A stretch of 36,374 bases of DNA, taken from the NCBI GenBank assembly GCA_964426945.1, contig CAYRSS010000042.1:1-36374 (forward strand). The letters run 5' to 3'. The DNA comes from CAYRSS01 sp964426945 (GTDB lineage Bacteria > Planctomycetota > Phycisphaerae > UBA1845). The position numbers were made by a program, and so were the translations under genes. This document shows positions 24,401 through 32,497 of this stretch, in pieces. The number at the start of each line of letters is the position of its first letter. Position 1 is the stretch's first letter. The notes beneath the pieces were generated by a model. The model was not told the origin of the DNA, made no database searches, and worked only from the letters and a program-made list of their open reading frames with translations.

Positions 24401-26693
24401 CGCGGGTTTCGAGCTCGACGCCGATGAAGTCGATGTGCCGGCCACCGGCTCGGTCGTCGTAATCGGTGGTTCGCTGCTCTCGTCCGGCATCTTCGAAAAC
24501 GCCGGGCTGTTCCAGTTCCACGCCGCCGAGGTCTACGCCGGCTCGCTGCTCGCCAACGCCTCGGGGGGGCAGTTCTCCGGCTACGGCGACCTCTTCGCCA
24601 CGACCGTCATGAACGCCGGCATGGCCACGTTCATCGCCGACACTCAGCTCGTCGGCAGCTACCACAACAGCGGCACGACGTTCGTCCAGAGCGGCACGCT
24701 CACCGTCACCGGCTCGATCACCAACACCGGCACGATCACCGGCGACGTCTCGCGCGGCGTGGGCTCGGGGCTGTCGGTGCTGGGCAACTACACGCTCGGC
24801 GCGGCGGCCACGCTGACGATGCCCGCGGGTTCCCGGGTGAAGGTCGGCGGTCACTTCGATGCCGCCATTAACGACAACGACCGCTATGACCTCGCCGATG
24901 CCACTCTCCAGATGATCGGCGTGGGACCGGTGCAGCAGCTCGAGCTCATGAGCAGCGACGTCGGTGCGGTCATCAGCGGCTTCGACCGCACGCTCGAGGG
25001 TCACTACCCGGTCGACACCCTTCGCATCGGCCCGACGCCGACCACGGTCACCCTCGTCGACAACCACGACAACGACGGTCAGGGCCAGGGCGCCTGCGAG
25101 GCGATTTACGCCCGCCACGTGATCATTGAGCCCGGCACGACGCTGAACACCGGCTCGTGCAAGGTGTACTACGAAACACTGACCAACAACGGCGCGGTCG
25201 ACACGCCCGCCAACCTGGCGCAGGTCGAGGTGACCGGCGCCTGCTGTACGGGCACGGCCTGCAGCAGCTCGACGGCCTCTGCTTGCGAGGCGGGCGGCGG
25301 CGTGTTCCTCGGCCTGGGGCTGGCGTGCGGGATGAACACCTGCGACACGCCGCCTGTGGGCGGGGCGTGCTGCCTGGCGGGCGGAGACTGTGCCCGCACG
25401 GCGAGCGCCAGCGTCTGCAGCGACCTGGCCGGCGTCTTCAGCGGGGCCAGCACCTCCTGCGCGACGGCGAACATCTGCCCCGACTGCGTCGCCGGTTCAG
25501 ACTGCGGCGACGGCAGCGCCTGCACGACCGATTCGTGCGACGCCGGCACCTGCGCCAATGTCGCCATCGACTGCGACGACAGCAACGCCTGCACGACCGA
25601 CGACTGCGACAGCGCCTTCGGCTGCTCGCACGTGGCGGTCAGTTGCGACGACGGCTCGGCCTGCACGACGGACTCGTGCAACGCGGCGACCGGCTGCGTC
25701 TTCACGCCGGTGAGCTGCAACGACGGCAACGCCTGCACGATCGACTCGTGCGACGCCGCCCTCGGCTGCATCTACACGCCGATCTCCTGCAACGACGGCA
25801 ACGCCTGCACAACCGATTCGTGCAGCCCGTCGACCGGCTGCGTCAACACGCCGCTGACCTGTAACGACGGCAACGCCTGTACGACCGATTCGTGCAACAC
25901 GACCACCGGCTGCGTCTACGTCCCCGTGACGTGCGACGACAGCAGCCTGTGCACGACCGACGCCTGCAACCCGGCGACCGGCGCCTGCGAGTTCGCCGAC
26001 ATCGACTGCGGCGACAAGGATCCCTGCACGACCGATTCGTGTGATCCGGGCACCGGCTGCGTCAGTGACCCGGTGGACTGCGACGACAACGACGCCTGCA
26101 CCGCCGACGCCTGCGACGCCGGTGGTTGCTCCAACGAGGCGGTCGATTGCGACGACAACAACGCCTGCACGACCGATTCGTGCGATTCGATGCTCGGCTG
26201 TGTCAACGACGCGATCAGCTGCGACGACGGTGATCCGTGCACGGCCGACTCGTGCGACACGGGCAGCGGCTGCGTCTTCACGCCCATCCCCTGCGGCGGG
26301 GCGTGCTGCAACAACGCGGGTTGCTCGGTGGTGAACACCGCGGCCGAGTGCACGCCGTACGTCTGCGACCTGGCCGACCTGCTGCCGCCCACCTTCGCGG
26401 GCTGCTTCGGCGATGCCGACGGCAACGGCGTGGTCAACGCCGCCGATCGCGGCTTCGTCGCGGCGGCCATCGGCCAGACCGGCGAGGCGACGATCTGCCG
26501 CTTCGACATGGACGGCAACCGCTTCATCAATGCGGCGGATCGCGGCTTTATCTCCGCGTCGATTGGCCTGTGCCTGCCCCTGCCCGACTACATGAACGGC
26601 TCGGGGCTCAACCAGGGCTTGCCCGACACGCGGTTCGGTACGGCGACCTTCCAGGGCGAGGGCACGACCTGCGAAATGGTGACCTGCCCGTAG
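21426..26693 (+). CDS. Giant exported multi-beta-helix protein with cysteine repeats and dockerin cassette
   Basis: The 1755-residue product starts at ATG 21426 (GGAG seven bases upstream) with a signal peptide ending in APLAAQ. It holds a right-handed beta-helix (about 25-355, GGGVYxxGxASPxI-NxxxxxN coils), a Ca2+-binding TSP3 linker (356-420), a second beta-helix (422-900) and a third, less regular beta-solenoid (901-1260). Then come two GACC cysteine modules (1272, 1312), eleven 24-residue cysteine repeats (1361-1623), a GGACC module, a dockerin pair with NAADRGF (from 1662) and a GTTCEMVTCP end. The start NGDSWTNAFSDL and the tail match the vWA gene, so the two are paralogues. A surface, adhesive or polysaccharide-contact role is inferred; no catalytic residues are evident. 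Long minus-strand frames opposite it are GC shadows. Confidence 0.88.
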   Translation: MRSVFKVLPVMAAFAFCAPLAAQTVYYVDPDAAGGTQNGDSWTNAFSDLRTGLAVAAQAGGPAEIRVAAGTYLPDFGEGVIPGDRNATFSLSSNVTVRGGYAGFGALDPDLRDFDSHQTVLSGNIGTSGSSTDNSYHVVTASGVDATCVLDGVTVRGGNASAAAPNNDGGGVFITGGTGPTITHCLIDGNAAADQGGGVYVGGGASPRIINSVLTNNTGTAQGGGLYVDGTSSADVTNCTVTRNTSAAGAGAFLAAGGAAEIINTIVFGNTSTGVGGTGTATITFSDIQGLPAAGSNISADPMFVNAASGNVRLMSGSPCINTGSNAAADLPDLDRDLAQRVSDTTVDMGAYEFADCDGDGTPDSEEADGDGDGVPTDCDNCPMLANPDQLDMDNDSIGDCCDPSLPDSDGDGVRNVCEMPAGVIAVREGATGLANGSDWFNAYTNLQTAINAAVASGGTINEIRVAVGEYRPSSAGLTDPRDATFQLVNGVTIRGGYSGFLSSAGDVQDVDRYESILTGDLNNDDDVEGPGGGGPGENSYHVVTGSGNNATAVLDGVVIEGGNADGGDERGSGGGMFSEEGSPTVRNTTFRNNSAIFNGGGMYNQDIGIDGPGLLGSNPTVSNCRFFANAAGFSGGGMYNANNSKPRVENCHFRDNSADNGGGMANQVLSNPTIVGTRFETNGADVGGGGISNLDAGAIVINSTFVGNHSVNGGGLSAQSSSVHQTQLVNSVFFANTATVRGGAWYIEQAPLRASNCTVRANTATAGAGGMMLNSAPATIVNSIFWQNSLPLFSGSSSPVVIYSVVQGGFSGTGNLNVDPQFSDNDENTTIGPFSPCIDAGANGAVAFDVADLDGDGLTLEKVPFDRAGNPRFVDVLAAPDIGQGNAPLVDIGAFEYAELLPVFNLSRGTYHATIAEALTFAGTGDTIEADPPSFTGALTLSYPGKALTLLSTGAISQAAAGSWTPGNGSTLRSAPGESIAVAGELLVLNGAGFELDADEVDVPATGSVVVIGGSLLSSGIFENAGLFQFHAAEVYAGSLLANASGGQFSGYGDLFATTVMNAGMATFIADTQLVGSYHNSGTTFVQSGTLTVTGSITNTGTITGDVSRGVGSGLSVLGNYTLGAAATLTMPAGSRVKVGGHFDAAINDNDRYDLADATLQMIGVGPVQQLELMSSDVGAVISGFDRTLEGHYPVDTLRIGPTPTTVTLVDNHDNDGQGQGACEAIYARHVIIEPGTTLNTGSCKVYYETLTNNGAVDTPANLAQVEVTGACCTGTACSSSTASACEAGGGVFLGLGLACGMNTCDTPPVGGACCLAGGDCARTASASVCSDLAGVFSGASTSCATANICPDCVAGSDCGDGSACTTDSCDAGTCANVAIDCDDSNACTTDDCDSAFGCSHVAVSCDDGSACTTDSCNAATGCVFTPVSCNDGNACTIDSCDAALGCIYTPISCNDGNACTTDSCSPSTGCVNTPLTCNDGNACTTDSCNTTTGCVYVPVTCDDSSLCTTDACNPATGACEFADIDCGDKDPCTTDSCDPGTGCVSDPVDCDDNDACTADACDAGGCSNEAVDCDDNNACTTDSCDSMLGCVNDAISCDDGDPCTADSCDTGSGCVFTPIPCGGACCNNAGCSVVNTAAECTPYVCDLADLLPPTFAGCFGDADGNGVVNAADRGFVAAAIGQTGEATICRFDMDGNRFINAADRGFISASIGLCLPLPDYMNGSGLNQGLPDTRFGTATFQGEGTTCEMVTCP
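25506..26294 (+). repeat. Eleven tandem 24-residue cysteine repeats (72-bp period)
   Basis: Each unit reads close to DDGNACTTDSC-DxxxGCVxTPVSC, with four cysteines. The pattern matches the Dicty_CTDC repeat known from slime mould wall proteins and some bacterial surface proteins. DNA copies such as CAACGACGGCAACGCCTGCA are nearly identical in units 4-6, pointing to recent duplication, while units 1, 7 and 9 have drifted or changed length. Confidence 0.9.
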
Positions 26694-26727
26694 GGCCACT
26701 CGCGGTCCCGGCCGCGGGAGGATCGGC

Positions 26728-27405
26728 GTGATTCGCTGCCCGCTCTGCGGCGAGGCCGACTGCCGTCCGTTTCATCGGGACGCGGTCCGGCCCTATCTGC
26801 GCTGCGGTTGCTGCGCGCTGGTCTTCGTGCCGGCGTCGCACCACGTGGATCGCGCCGCGGAGCGCGCCCGCTACGACCATCACCGTAACAACCCGGACGA
26901 CGCGGGCTATGTCGCGTTCCTCTCGCGGCTGGCGGCGCCGCTGGTGCGGCTGCTTCCTCCGGGCGCGGCGGGGCTCGACTTCGGCTGTGGCCCTGCGCCC
27001 GTGCTGGCGGACATGCTCTCGAGCGGGGGGCGGCCCACCGCGGTGTATGATCCGATCTACTTCCCCGACGAGAGCGTGTGGCTGAGCCGCTATGACTTCG
27101 TCACCGCCACCGAGGTGTTTGAACACCTGCGCGACCCCGCCGTCGAGCTGCGGCGCCTCCTTGGCATCCTGCGCCCCCACGGGCTGCTGGCGATCATGAC
27201 CGGCTTCGTGCCGGAGGATCCGCGTGCGCTGGCTGACTGGCACTATCTGCGCGATGCGACCCACGTGGCGTTCTATAGCGAGGCGACGTTTACCTTCATC
27301 GCCGAGCGATGGCGGGCGTCGATCGCCCTGATGGAACGTGACGTGGTGATCCTGCGGGCGGCGGGGGAGGGGTCGGGCGGCGCGCGGCAGCCGGCTACGT
27401 GGTGA
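26728..27405 (+). CDS. Class I SAM-dependent methyltransferase with N-terminal zinc ribbon
   Basis: The 225-residue product opens with cysteines of a small zinc-binding motif (C4, C7, then C26, C28, C29) and continues into a Rossmann methyltransferase with motif I LDFGCGPAP (83-91), YDPIYFPDE after strand beta-2 and TATEVFEHL at motif II. The FGCGPxP...YDPxY pattern is that of the Methyltransf_23 group, whose substrates vary; the one here is unknown. The start is GTG 26728 with GGGAGGA five bases upstream. It lies 34 bp after the giant gene, and its last 11 bp overlap the 3' end of purF on the other strand. The ribosome site lies in a GC-rich stretch that could pair with itself. Confidence 0.9.
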   Translation: MIRCPLCGEADCRPFHRDAVRPYLRCGCCALVFVPASHHVDRAAERARYDHHRNNPDDAGYVAFLSRLAAPLVRLLPPGAAGLDFGCGPAPVLADMLSSGGRPTAVYDPIYFPDESVWLSRYDFVTATEVFEHLRDPAVELRRLLGILRPHGLLAIMTGFVPEDPRALADWHYLRDATHVAFYSEATFTFIAERWRASIALMERDVVILRAAGEGSGGARQPATW

Positions 27406-28819
27406 ACATGCGCAGCTGGTTTTGCTCCATGGCGAACTTGTCCACAGGTTCGGCGACGTTCATCGGATAGTCACCCGAGAAGCACGCCGTGCAATACTGA
27501 TCTGCGGGCATGTTCACACACTTGAGCATGCCCTCGTGCGACAGAAACGCGAGCGAGTCGACACCGAGGTAGTCGCGGATTTCGTCGACCGTCCGCGTGT
27601 GCGCGATGAGCTTGCTCTGGTTGGGAAAGTCAATCCCGAAGTAGCACGGATGGCGGATCGGCGGGCTGGCCACGCGGAGGTGGATCTCGCGGGCCCCGGC
27701 CTCGCGCAGGGCGCTGATCTTGCCGCGTGTCGTGGTGCCCCGGACGACCGAGTCTTCCACCACGGCGAGCCGTTTGCCCGCCACCGCCTCGCGGATGACC
27801 GAGAGTTTCATCTTCACGGCCAGGTCGCGCCCCGCCTGCGTGGGCAGGATGAACGACCGGCCGATGTAGTGGCTCGTCGTGAAGGCGCGGCCCTCGGGAA
27901 TGCCGCTCTCGCGCGAAAACCCGATCGCCGCACACTGTGCACAAGTGGGAATGGGCACGACCAGGTCCGCTTTGGCGGGCGCTTCGCGGGCGAGCTGTGC
28001 CCCCAGCGCGACGCGCACCAGGTGGACGTTCTGGCCGAAGATACTGCTGGCCGGGTCGGCGAAGTAGACGTGCTCAAAGATGCACGCCGCGCGGCGCTTG
28101 GGCTCGCCGCCGAAACGGGCGCTTTCGATGCCCTTGTCGGTGATGGTCACCACCTCGCCCGGCTCGACGTCGCGGACGAACTTCGCGTCCACGAGGTCCA
28201 GCGCCTTGGTCTCCGACGCGACAACCGTGCCCCCGTCGGGCAGCCTGCCCAGGCACAGCGGCCGGAAGCCCAGCGGGTCGCGCACGGCGATCATCCGATC
28301 GGCGAAGAGCAGCAGCAGCGAATACGCCCCCTGCAAATGGTTGAGGACGTGCGTCAGCGGGCTCGGCAGCGACTGGTGACCCGGCTTGGCCAGCAGGTGG
28401 ATGATCACCTCGGTATCGCTGGTCGTCTGGAAGATGTGCCCCTGCTCTTCGTACTTGCGGCGGAGCAGCGCGGCGTTGATCAGGTTGCCGTTGTGGGCGA
28501 TGGCGACCTGGCCGCCGGCGAAGCTGAACAGCAGCGGCTGCATGTTCATCGCGCAGTTCGAGCCCGTCGTCGAGTAGCGGACATGGCCGATGGCCACCGG
28601 CCCACGAATCGGCTCCAGGTTGGCCGGCGTGAAGACCTCGTTGACCAGACCGAGCCCCGCCACCCGCTGGAGTTGTCCGCCGCGGGTCGAGACGATTCCC
28701 GCGGATTCCTGTCCCCGGTGCTGGAGGGCGTAGAGGCCGAGCTGCGTCAGCCGGACGGCGTCGGGATGCCCGTAGACGCCGAACAGGCCGCAGTGATGTC
28801 GGATGGAAGGCTGGTGCAT
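27395..28819 (-). CDS. purF: Amidophosphoribosyltransferase (Fe-S type)
   Basis: The 474-residue enzyme makes phosphoribosylamine from PRPP and glutamine, the first committed step of purine synthesis. The start at ATG 28819 gives a nine-residue propeptide before the catalytic cysteine (MHQPSIRHH-C10), which would be cleaved to free Cys10. The frame opens at 28930, but the extra 37 codons are not family-like. Visible are YALQHRGQESAG, VRYSTTGSN, the PRPP motif VVEDSVVRGTTTR (about 355) and the four cysteines of a [4Fe-4S] cluster (C246, C392, C443, C446 in YCTACFSGDYP), as in Bacillus PurF. It ends inside the tail of the methyltransferase gene. No other purine gene is adjacent. Confidence 0.97.
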   Translation of the reverse strand: MHQPSIRHHCGLFGVYGHPDAVRLTQLGLYALQHRGQESAGIVSTRGGQLQRVAGLGLVNEVFTPANLEPIRGPVAIGHVRYSTTGSNCAMNMQPLLFSFAGGQVAIAHNGNLINAALLRRKYEEQGHIFQTTSDTEVIIHLLAKPGHQSLPSPLTHVLNHLQGAYSLLLLFADRMIAVRDPLGFRPLCLGRLPDGGTVVASETKALDLVDAKFVRDVEPGEVVTITDKGIESARFGGEPKRRAACIFEHVYFADPASSIFGQNVHLVRVALGAQLAREAPAKADLVVPIPTCAQCAAIGFSRESGIPEGRAFTTSHYIGRSFILPTQAGRDLAVKMKLSVIREAVAGKRLAVVEDSVVRGTTTRGKISALREAGAREIHLRVASPPIRHPCYFGIDFPNQSKLIAHTRTVDEIRDYLGVDSLAFLSHEGMLKCVNMPADQYCTACFSGDYPMNVAEPVDKFAMEQNQLRMFTT

Positions 28820-29217
28820 GGAGGTCTCTACCGAAGGTAGTCCAGCCGAGCGGGCCGAGTCAAGGACGATCGACCCGTGCGCCGTGGCCGCGGTGGCGGG
28901 GAACCCCTCATTGACCCCACCACGCCGCATCGGTTACAAACATGACGAGGGTCGCTTTCGCCGGGCCGAGCAGGCTGGCGCCGGGTGGCTGCCTCGGGGT
29001 CTCGCCGCCGGTCGCACGCATCGTGTCGCCGCGGGGGACCGCGCGGGGCCCTTTCCGGCCAGGTGCTCGGAGGCGCTATTCCGGCTGCAGCGAGACTCTA
29101 ACCGCCGTGCCTGTCCTTCTTCTGCCGGGACCCACACCCGGACGGGCGCGACGTAGCGCCGCGCCGCCATCCGCGGCGGTCGGAACGTACACGCGCGACA
29201 TTGTCGGAGCCGAATCC
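28820..29217. other. Divergent intergenic region between purF and the FG-GAP gene
   Basis: No gene is seen. A candidate plus-strand promoter lies at 28911-28940, leaving a GC-rich leader of about 270 nt with small inverted repeats (CCGGG/CCCGG at 29125-29141, GGCGC/GCGCC at 29145-29160). I found no clear promoter for purF. Confidence 0.5.
28911..28940 (+). promoter_or_regulatory. Candidate promoter of the FG-GAP protein gene
   Basis: TTGACC (28911-28916), 18 bp, then TACAAA (28935-28940). Both boxes are reasonable and the region has no coding signal. Confidence 0.4.
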
Positions 29218-32200
29218 ATGTCTCCCTTGCGATCCCGCCACTTGAGGTCTGTTTCTGCGCGCCCGATGGGCACGCTGCTCCTGGTTGCCGCGATCCAGCT
29301 GCTGGCCGGGCCGCTCGCGCCTACCCGCGGGCAGTGCTCGATGCACGAGGTAGAGATGCTCAGCAACCAAGGGGCCGGAGAGATACAGCGGTTGGGCCGG
29401 TCCATTGCCGCGGAGGGCGAGGTCGTGGTCGTCGGCGCCCCAGGCGAAACCGACGCGTCGGGACCAGGCACGTACACGGGTAAGGTCCTGGTCTTCACGA
29501 AATCTGTCGACGGATGGTCGCAGCAGACGATCGTGGCTCCCGGCGGAACCGCGGGGACGGGCTTCGGTCGCTCGGTGGCGCTCAGTGGCAACCGGCTGTT
29601 TGTTGGCGCGCCGTACGATCCGGGGCAAACCGGCATCGCGGCGGGTGCTGTGCACATCTACGAGCGGAACGGATCCACCTGGACCCCGCTCGGGCGCGTC
29701 GGTGTGACCGACGCGGACGCCCGATTCGGCTGGTCTGTTGCGACACTGAACGGCCTGCTGGTCGTGGGGTGTCCGCAGGGCTTCTCATCGCTCGGGGTTC
29801 GCAGTGGCACCGTGTACGCGTACCGGGATTTCGGGTCGGGCTATACGCTCATTGACTCGCCCATCGCGCAAACTCTGGTCGAGGGCGCCTTATTCGGGTG
29901 GTCACTCGCGACTCATGGCGACACCCTGGTCGTGGGTGCGAAGAACGAACCCGGCCCCGGGCTGGCGAACGGCGGCGCCGTGTACGTCTTTGAGCGCCAG
30001 TCCAACAGCTGGGCATTTTCGCAGCGCCTGCTGCCGGCTGAGCCGTTGGAGGGGCTGCACTTTGGCTACTCTGTGGCGGTCGACGCAGACGCCATCGTGG
30101 TCAGCTCGTATGGTCGCCTCGTTTCGTCGAGCACCTCCACCAACGCGAATCAGGAGATTCACACGTTCCATCGACAGGGTTCGGGCTGGGCGAGGCATTC
30201 GCAGGTTCTCGTTCATTCCACGCCGTTCCTGGTCTCGTCTCTGCCCACGGCCTCGCTGGCGATGGAAAACGGCCTGCTGGGCGTTGGGATCCTGGAGAGG
30301 GAGCCGCTCTTCCGGTGGATGCAGACCGGTCGAGCCTATCTGTATGAACCCGGGGCGGCTGGATGGGTGTTGAAGGCCAGGATGGGAATCCGCGAGGGCC
30401 AGTCCTATGACAGGCTGGGCATGGCCGTGGCCTGGCTGGGCGATCAGTTCTTCGTCGGCGCTACGGGACGGGAGACGGCCAACGGCGAGGGCGCCGTGTA
30501 CGCCTTCGACACCAGCGACGCCGACGGCGACGGGTTGATCGGCCCGTGCGACCTGTGCCCGGCCTTCGCCGGCGGATCTAACGCCGACCCCGACGGTGAC
30601 GGGCTGGGCAACGCCTGCGATCCGGACATGGACGGGGACGCCCTCGCCAATGACGACGACAACTGCCCACTCGCCACGAACGCGGCGCAGGACGACTCCG
30701 ACGCCGACGGTTCGGGCGATTCATGCGATCCCGACGTCGACGGAGACGCCGTCGACAACGAGCTGGACAACTGCCCGCGAACGCCCAATCCCGATCAGGC
30801 CGACGGCAACGCCAATGGTCGGGGTGACATCTGCGACCTGGTGCAAATCGCTGCCCCGATCACAGTCACGGTGACTGACAGCCTGGCCGGTGATCGCTTT
30901 GGCGACTCGTTGGCCTTCGCGGGCGACACGCTGGTCGTCGGGGCGTACCGGGATCATCTGGCCGCCGGCCAGCCGGGTTCGCCCGACGGCGAGGGTTCGG
31001 TTCACTTGTTCCGCCCGGCCGGAGCCGGTTGGGAGCATTACCGCGCGCTTCGGGGCGGCCTCCACGCCGGCCCAGGGGACAATTTCGGCTTCGCTCTGGC
31101 CGCCACGCCTGAGCTGATTGTTGTTGGCGCGCCTGGCGCGGCGCAGCTCGTGGACGGCGCCCTGCTGCCGGAAAGCGGTGTGGGCTTCGTTTTCCGCCGC
31201 TCGGGCGACACGTGGATCGACGACGGCCGACTTCAGTCCGAAGCCGGTGCCGCGGCGGTGGGGAGCAGATTCGGCGACCATGTGATCGTGAGCGGCTCCA
31301 CGGTCGCCTGCACCGCGCCCTATGAGGTCATCCCAGGCGCGACGGCCCGTGGTGCGGTCTACATCTTCGACCGAATCGGCGTCGAGTGGGTGCTCGCAGC
31401 GAAGCTTACTTCGCCCCGGCCCGAAGCGACGTTGAACTTCGGAATCGGCGTGGCGCTCGACGGAGACCACCTGCTCATCGGCGATCACACCGCGCCGACT
31501 CCCGGTGTCGATCCCGACGCCGGACCCGCGCGCGGCGCCGTGTACGCCTATGAGCGCACCGCTGACGGCTGGGTGATGCAGGATACCCTGCGGGTCGACG
31601 AGTCGACCGTGATCGCGATGGGGACGCACGTCGAGCTTCGCGGAGACCTCGCGCTGATCGGGGCCAGCTCGAGCACGGAGGATGGTCAGGCCACCGCGGG
31701 TTGCACCTACGAGTTCCGCCACATCAACGGCCAGTGGCAACTGATTCGCAAACATCGGGCCGAGCCTCCCGTCCCCGGCGAGCGGTACGGCTTCCGCCAG
31801 CGACTCGCCGAAGACGTCGCGCTCATTCAGACCAGCAGCTATCCGCGGCGGATCGATCTCTTCGCGTGGGCGTCGGCCGGGTGGGAGCTCCAGGGCTCGA
31901 TCCGGCCTGCGGACTCGGGCTGGACCAGTTACGCCATTGCCGCCTTGGATCCGTCGCGCCGCTGGGTTGCCGTGGGGGCCCGCGGAACGGGATCCTCGGG
32001 TCAGGCCGAATCGGTACAGGTTTACTCCCTCGTCCGCGACGGAGCGTGCTGCACGCCCGCCGGCTGTGTCGAGACCACTGGTTCCGCCTGCGCGGAGGGC
32101 TTCGTCTGCGACGTGGAGGGGTTGCTGCCGCCGACCTTCCAAGGCTGCGCCGGCGATATGAACGGCGACGGTCGGGTCAACGCCGCTGACCGCGGCTACG

Positions 32201-32424
32201 TCCGGGCCGCCCTGGGTTCGACGGACAGCCGGCAGCTCTGCCTCTACGATCTCACCGGGGATGGGCGGATCGATCCTGCGGACGTGGCTGCGGTCTCCGT
32301 CGGCATCGGCCAGTGTCTCGCCCTCCCGCCGCACCAGACGACCGCGGGCGGCCCTTCGCTGGCGATCGGACCGGGGGTGTTCCGTGGGGTGGGGACGACC
32401 TGCGACGTGGTCGAGTGTCCCTAG
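29218..32424 (+). CDS. Exported FG-GAP beta-propeller protein with TSP3 linker and dockerin cassette
   Basis: The 1068-residue product starts at ATG 29218 (GGAG eight bases upstream) with a signal peptide, a hydrophobic stretch ending near TRGQC (about 41). Residues about 45-430 form FG-GAP-like repeats, seen in units such as FGRSVALSGNRLFVGAP, FGWSVATLNGLLVVGCP and FGWSLATHGDTLVVGA, which build a beta-propeller. Residues 435-540 are TSP3 Ca2+ loops (DNCPLATNAAQDDSDADGSGDSCD type). A second propeller (545-935) follows, then a GACC module (942), a dockerin pair (from 980; NAADRGY, DPADVAA) and GTTCDVVECP. In its second dockerin half the usual NAADRGF is changed to DPADVAA. A surface role is likely; the ligand is unknown. 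Confidence 0.87.
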   Translation: MSPLRSRHLRSVSARPMGTLLLVAAIQLLAGPLAPTRGQCSMHEVEMLSNQGAGEIQRLGRSIAAEGEVVVVGAPGETDASGPGTYTGKVLVFTKSVDGWSQQTIVAPGGTAGTGFGRSVALSGNRLFVGAPYDPGQTGIAAGAVHIYERNGSTWTPLGRVGVTDADARFGWSVATLNGLLVVGCPQGFSSLGVRSGTVYAYRDFGSGYTLIDSPIAQTLVEGALFGWSLATHGDTLVVGAKNEPGPGLANGGAVYVFERQSNSWAFSQRLLPAEPLEGLHFGYSVAVDADAIVVSSYGRLVSSSTSTNANQEIHTFHRQGSGWARHSQVLVHSTPFLVSSLPTASLAMENGLLGVGILEREPLFRWMQTGRAYLYEPGAAGWVLKARMGIREGQSYDRLGMAVAWLGDQFFVGATGRETANGEGAVYAFDTSDADGDGLIGPCDLCPAFAGGSNADPDGDGLGNACDPDMDGDALANDDDNCPLATNAAQDDSDADGSGDSCDPDVDGDAVDNELDNCPRTPNPDQADGNANGRGDICDLVQIAAPITVTVTDSLAGDRFGDSLAFAGDTLVVGAYRDHLAAGQPGSPDGEGSVHLFRPAGAGWEHYRALRGGLHAGPGDNFGFALAATPELIVVGAPGAAQLVDGALLPESGVGFVFRRSGDTWIDDGRLQSEAGAAAVGSRFGDHVIVSGSTVACTAPYEVIPGATARGAVYIFDRIGVEWVLAAKLTSPRPEATLNFGIGVALDGDHLLIGDHTAPTPGVDPDAGPARGAVYAYERTADGWVMQDTLRVDESTVIAMGTHVELRGDLALIGASSSTEDGQATAGCTYEFRHINGQWQLIRKHRAEPPVPGERYGFRQRLAEDVALIQTSSYPRRIDLFAWASAGWELQGSIRPADSGWTSYAIAALDPSRRWVAVGARGTGSSGQAESVQVYSLVRDGACCTPAGCVETTGSACAEGFVCDVEGLLPPTFQGCAGDMNGDGRVNAADRGYVRAALGSTDSRQLCLYDLTGDGRIDPADVAAVSVGIGQCLALPPHQTTAGGPSLAIGPGVFRGVGTTCDVVECP

Positions 32425-32442
32425 GGCGGCGGGGGGGCCGCC
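32425..32442 (+). terminator. Hairpin directly after the FG-GAP gene
   Basis: GGCGGC (32425-32430) and GCCGCC (32437-32442) pair around six G residues, starting immediately after the TAG stop codon. Short stem, no T run. Confidence 0.35.
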
Positions 32443-32465
32443 TACCCGAAATCACCCGCTGACGG

Positions 32466-32471
32466 TATAAT
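32466..32471 (+). promoter_or_regulatory. Perfect -10 box upstream of the exported helical protein gene
   Basis: TATAAT stands out in GC-rich DNA, 26 bp before the ATG. There is no good -35 at the expected distance, so it may depend on an activator. Confidence 0.45.
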
Positions 32472-32497
32472 TGCATTGGTCACAGGTGAGTTCGGGC

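Noticed and set aside
21699..25118. 1139-codon open frame on the minus strand within the giant beta-helix gene
   Set aside because: Antisense shadow of a highly repetitive GC-rich gene; it is Val/Ala/Arg/Asp-rich with no start context or domain.
25506..26294. CRISPR array suggested by regular 72-bp repeats
   Set aside because: The repeats are in frame and code for a known cysteine repeat; there are no unique spacers and no cas genes.
6600..26693. Mobile genomic island
   Set aside because: No integrase, transposase, terminal repeats or tRNA-end duplication are visible, and codon style matches the neighbours.
27422..28840. 472-codon plus-strand frame opposite purF
   Set aside because: purF is unambiguous with its catalytic and Fe-S cysteines; the opposite frame has no recognisable motif.
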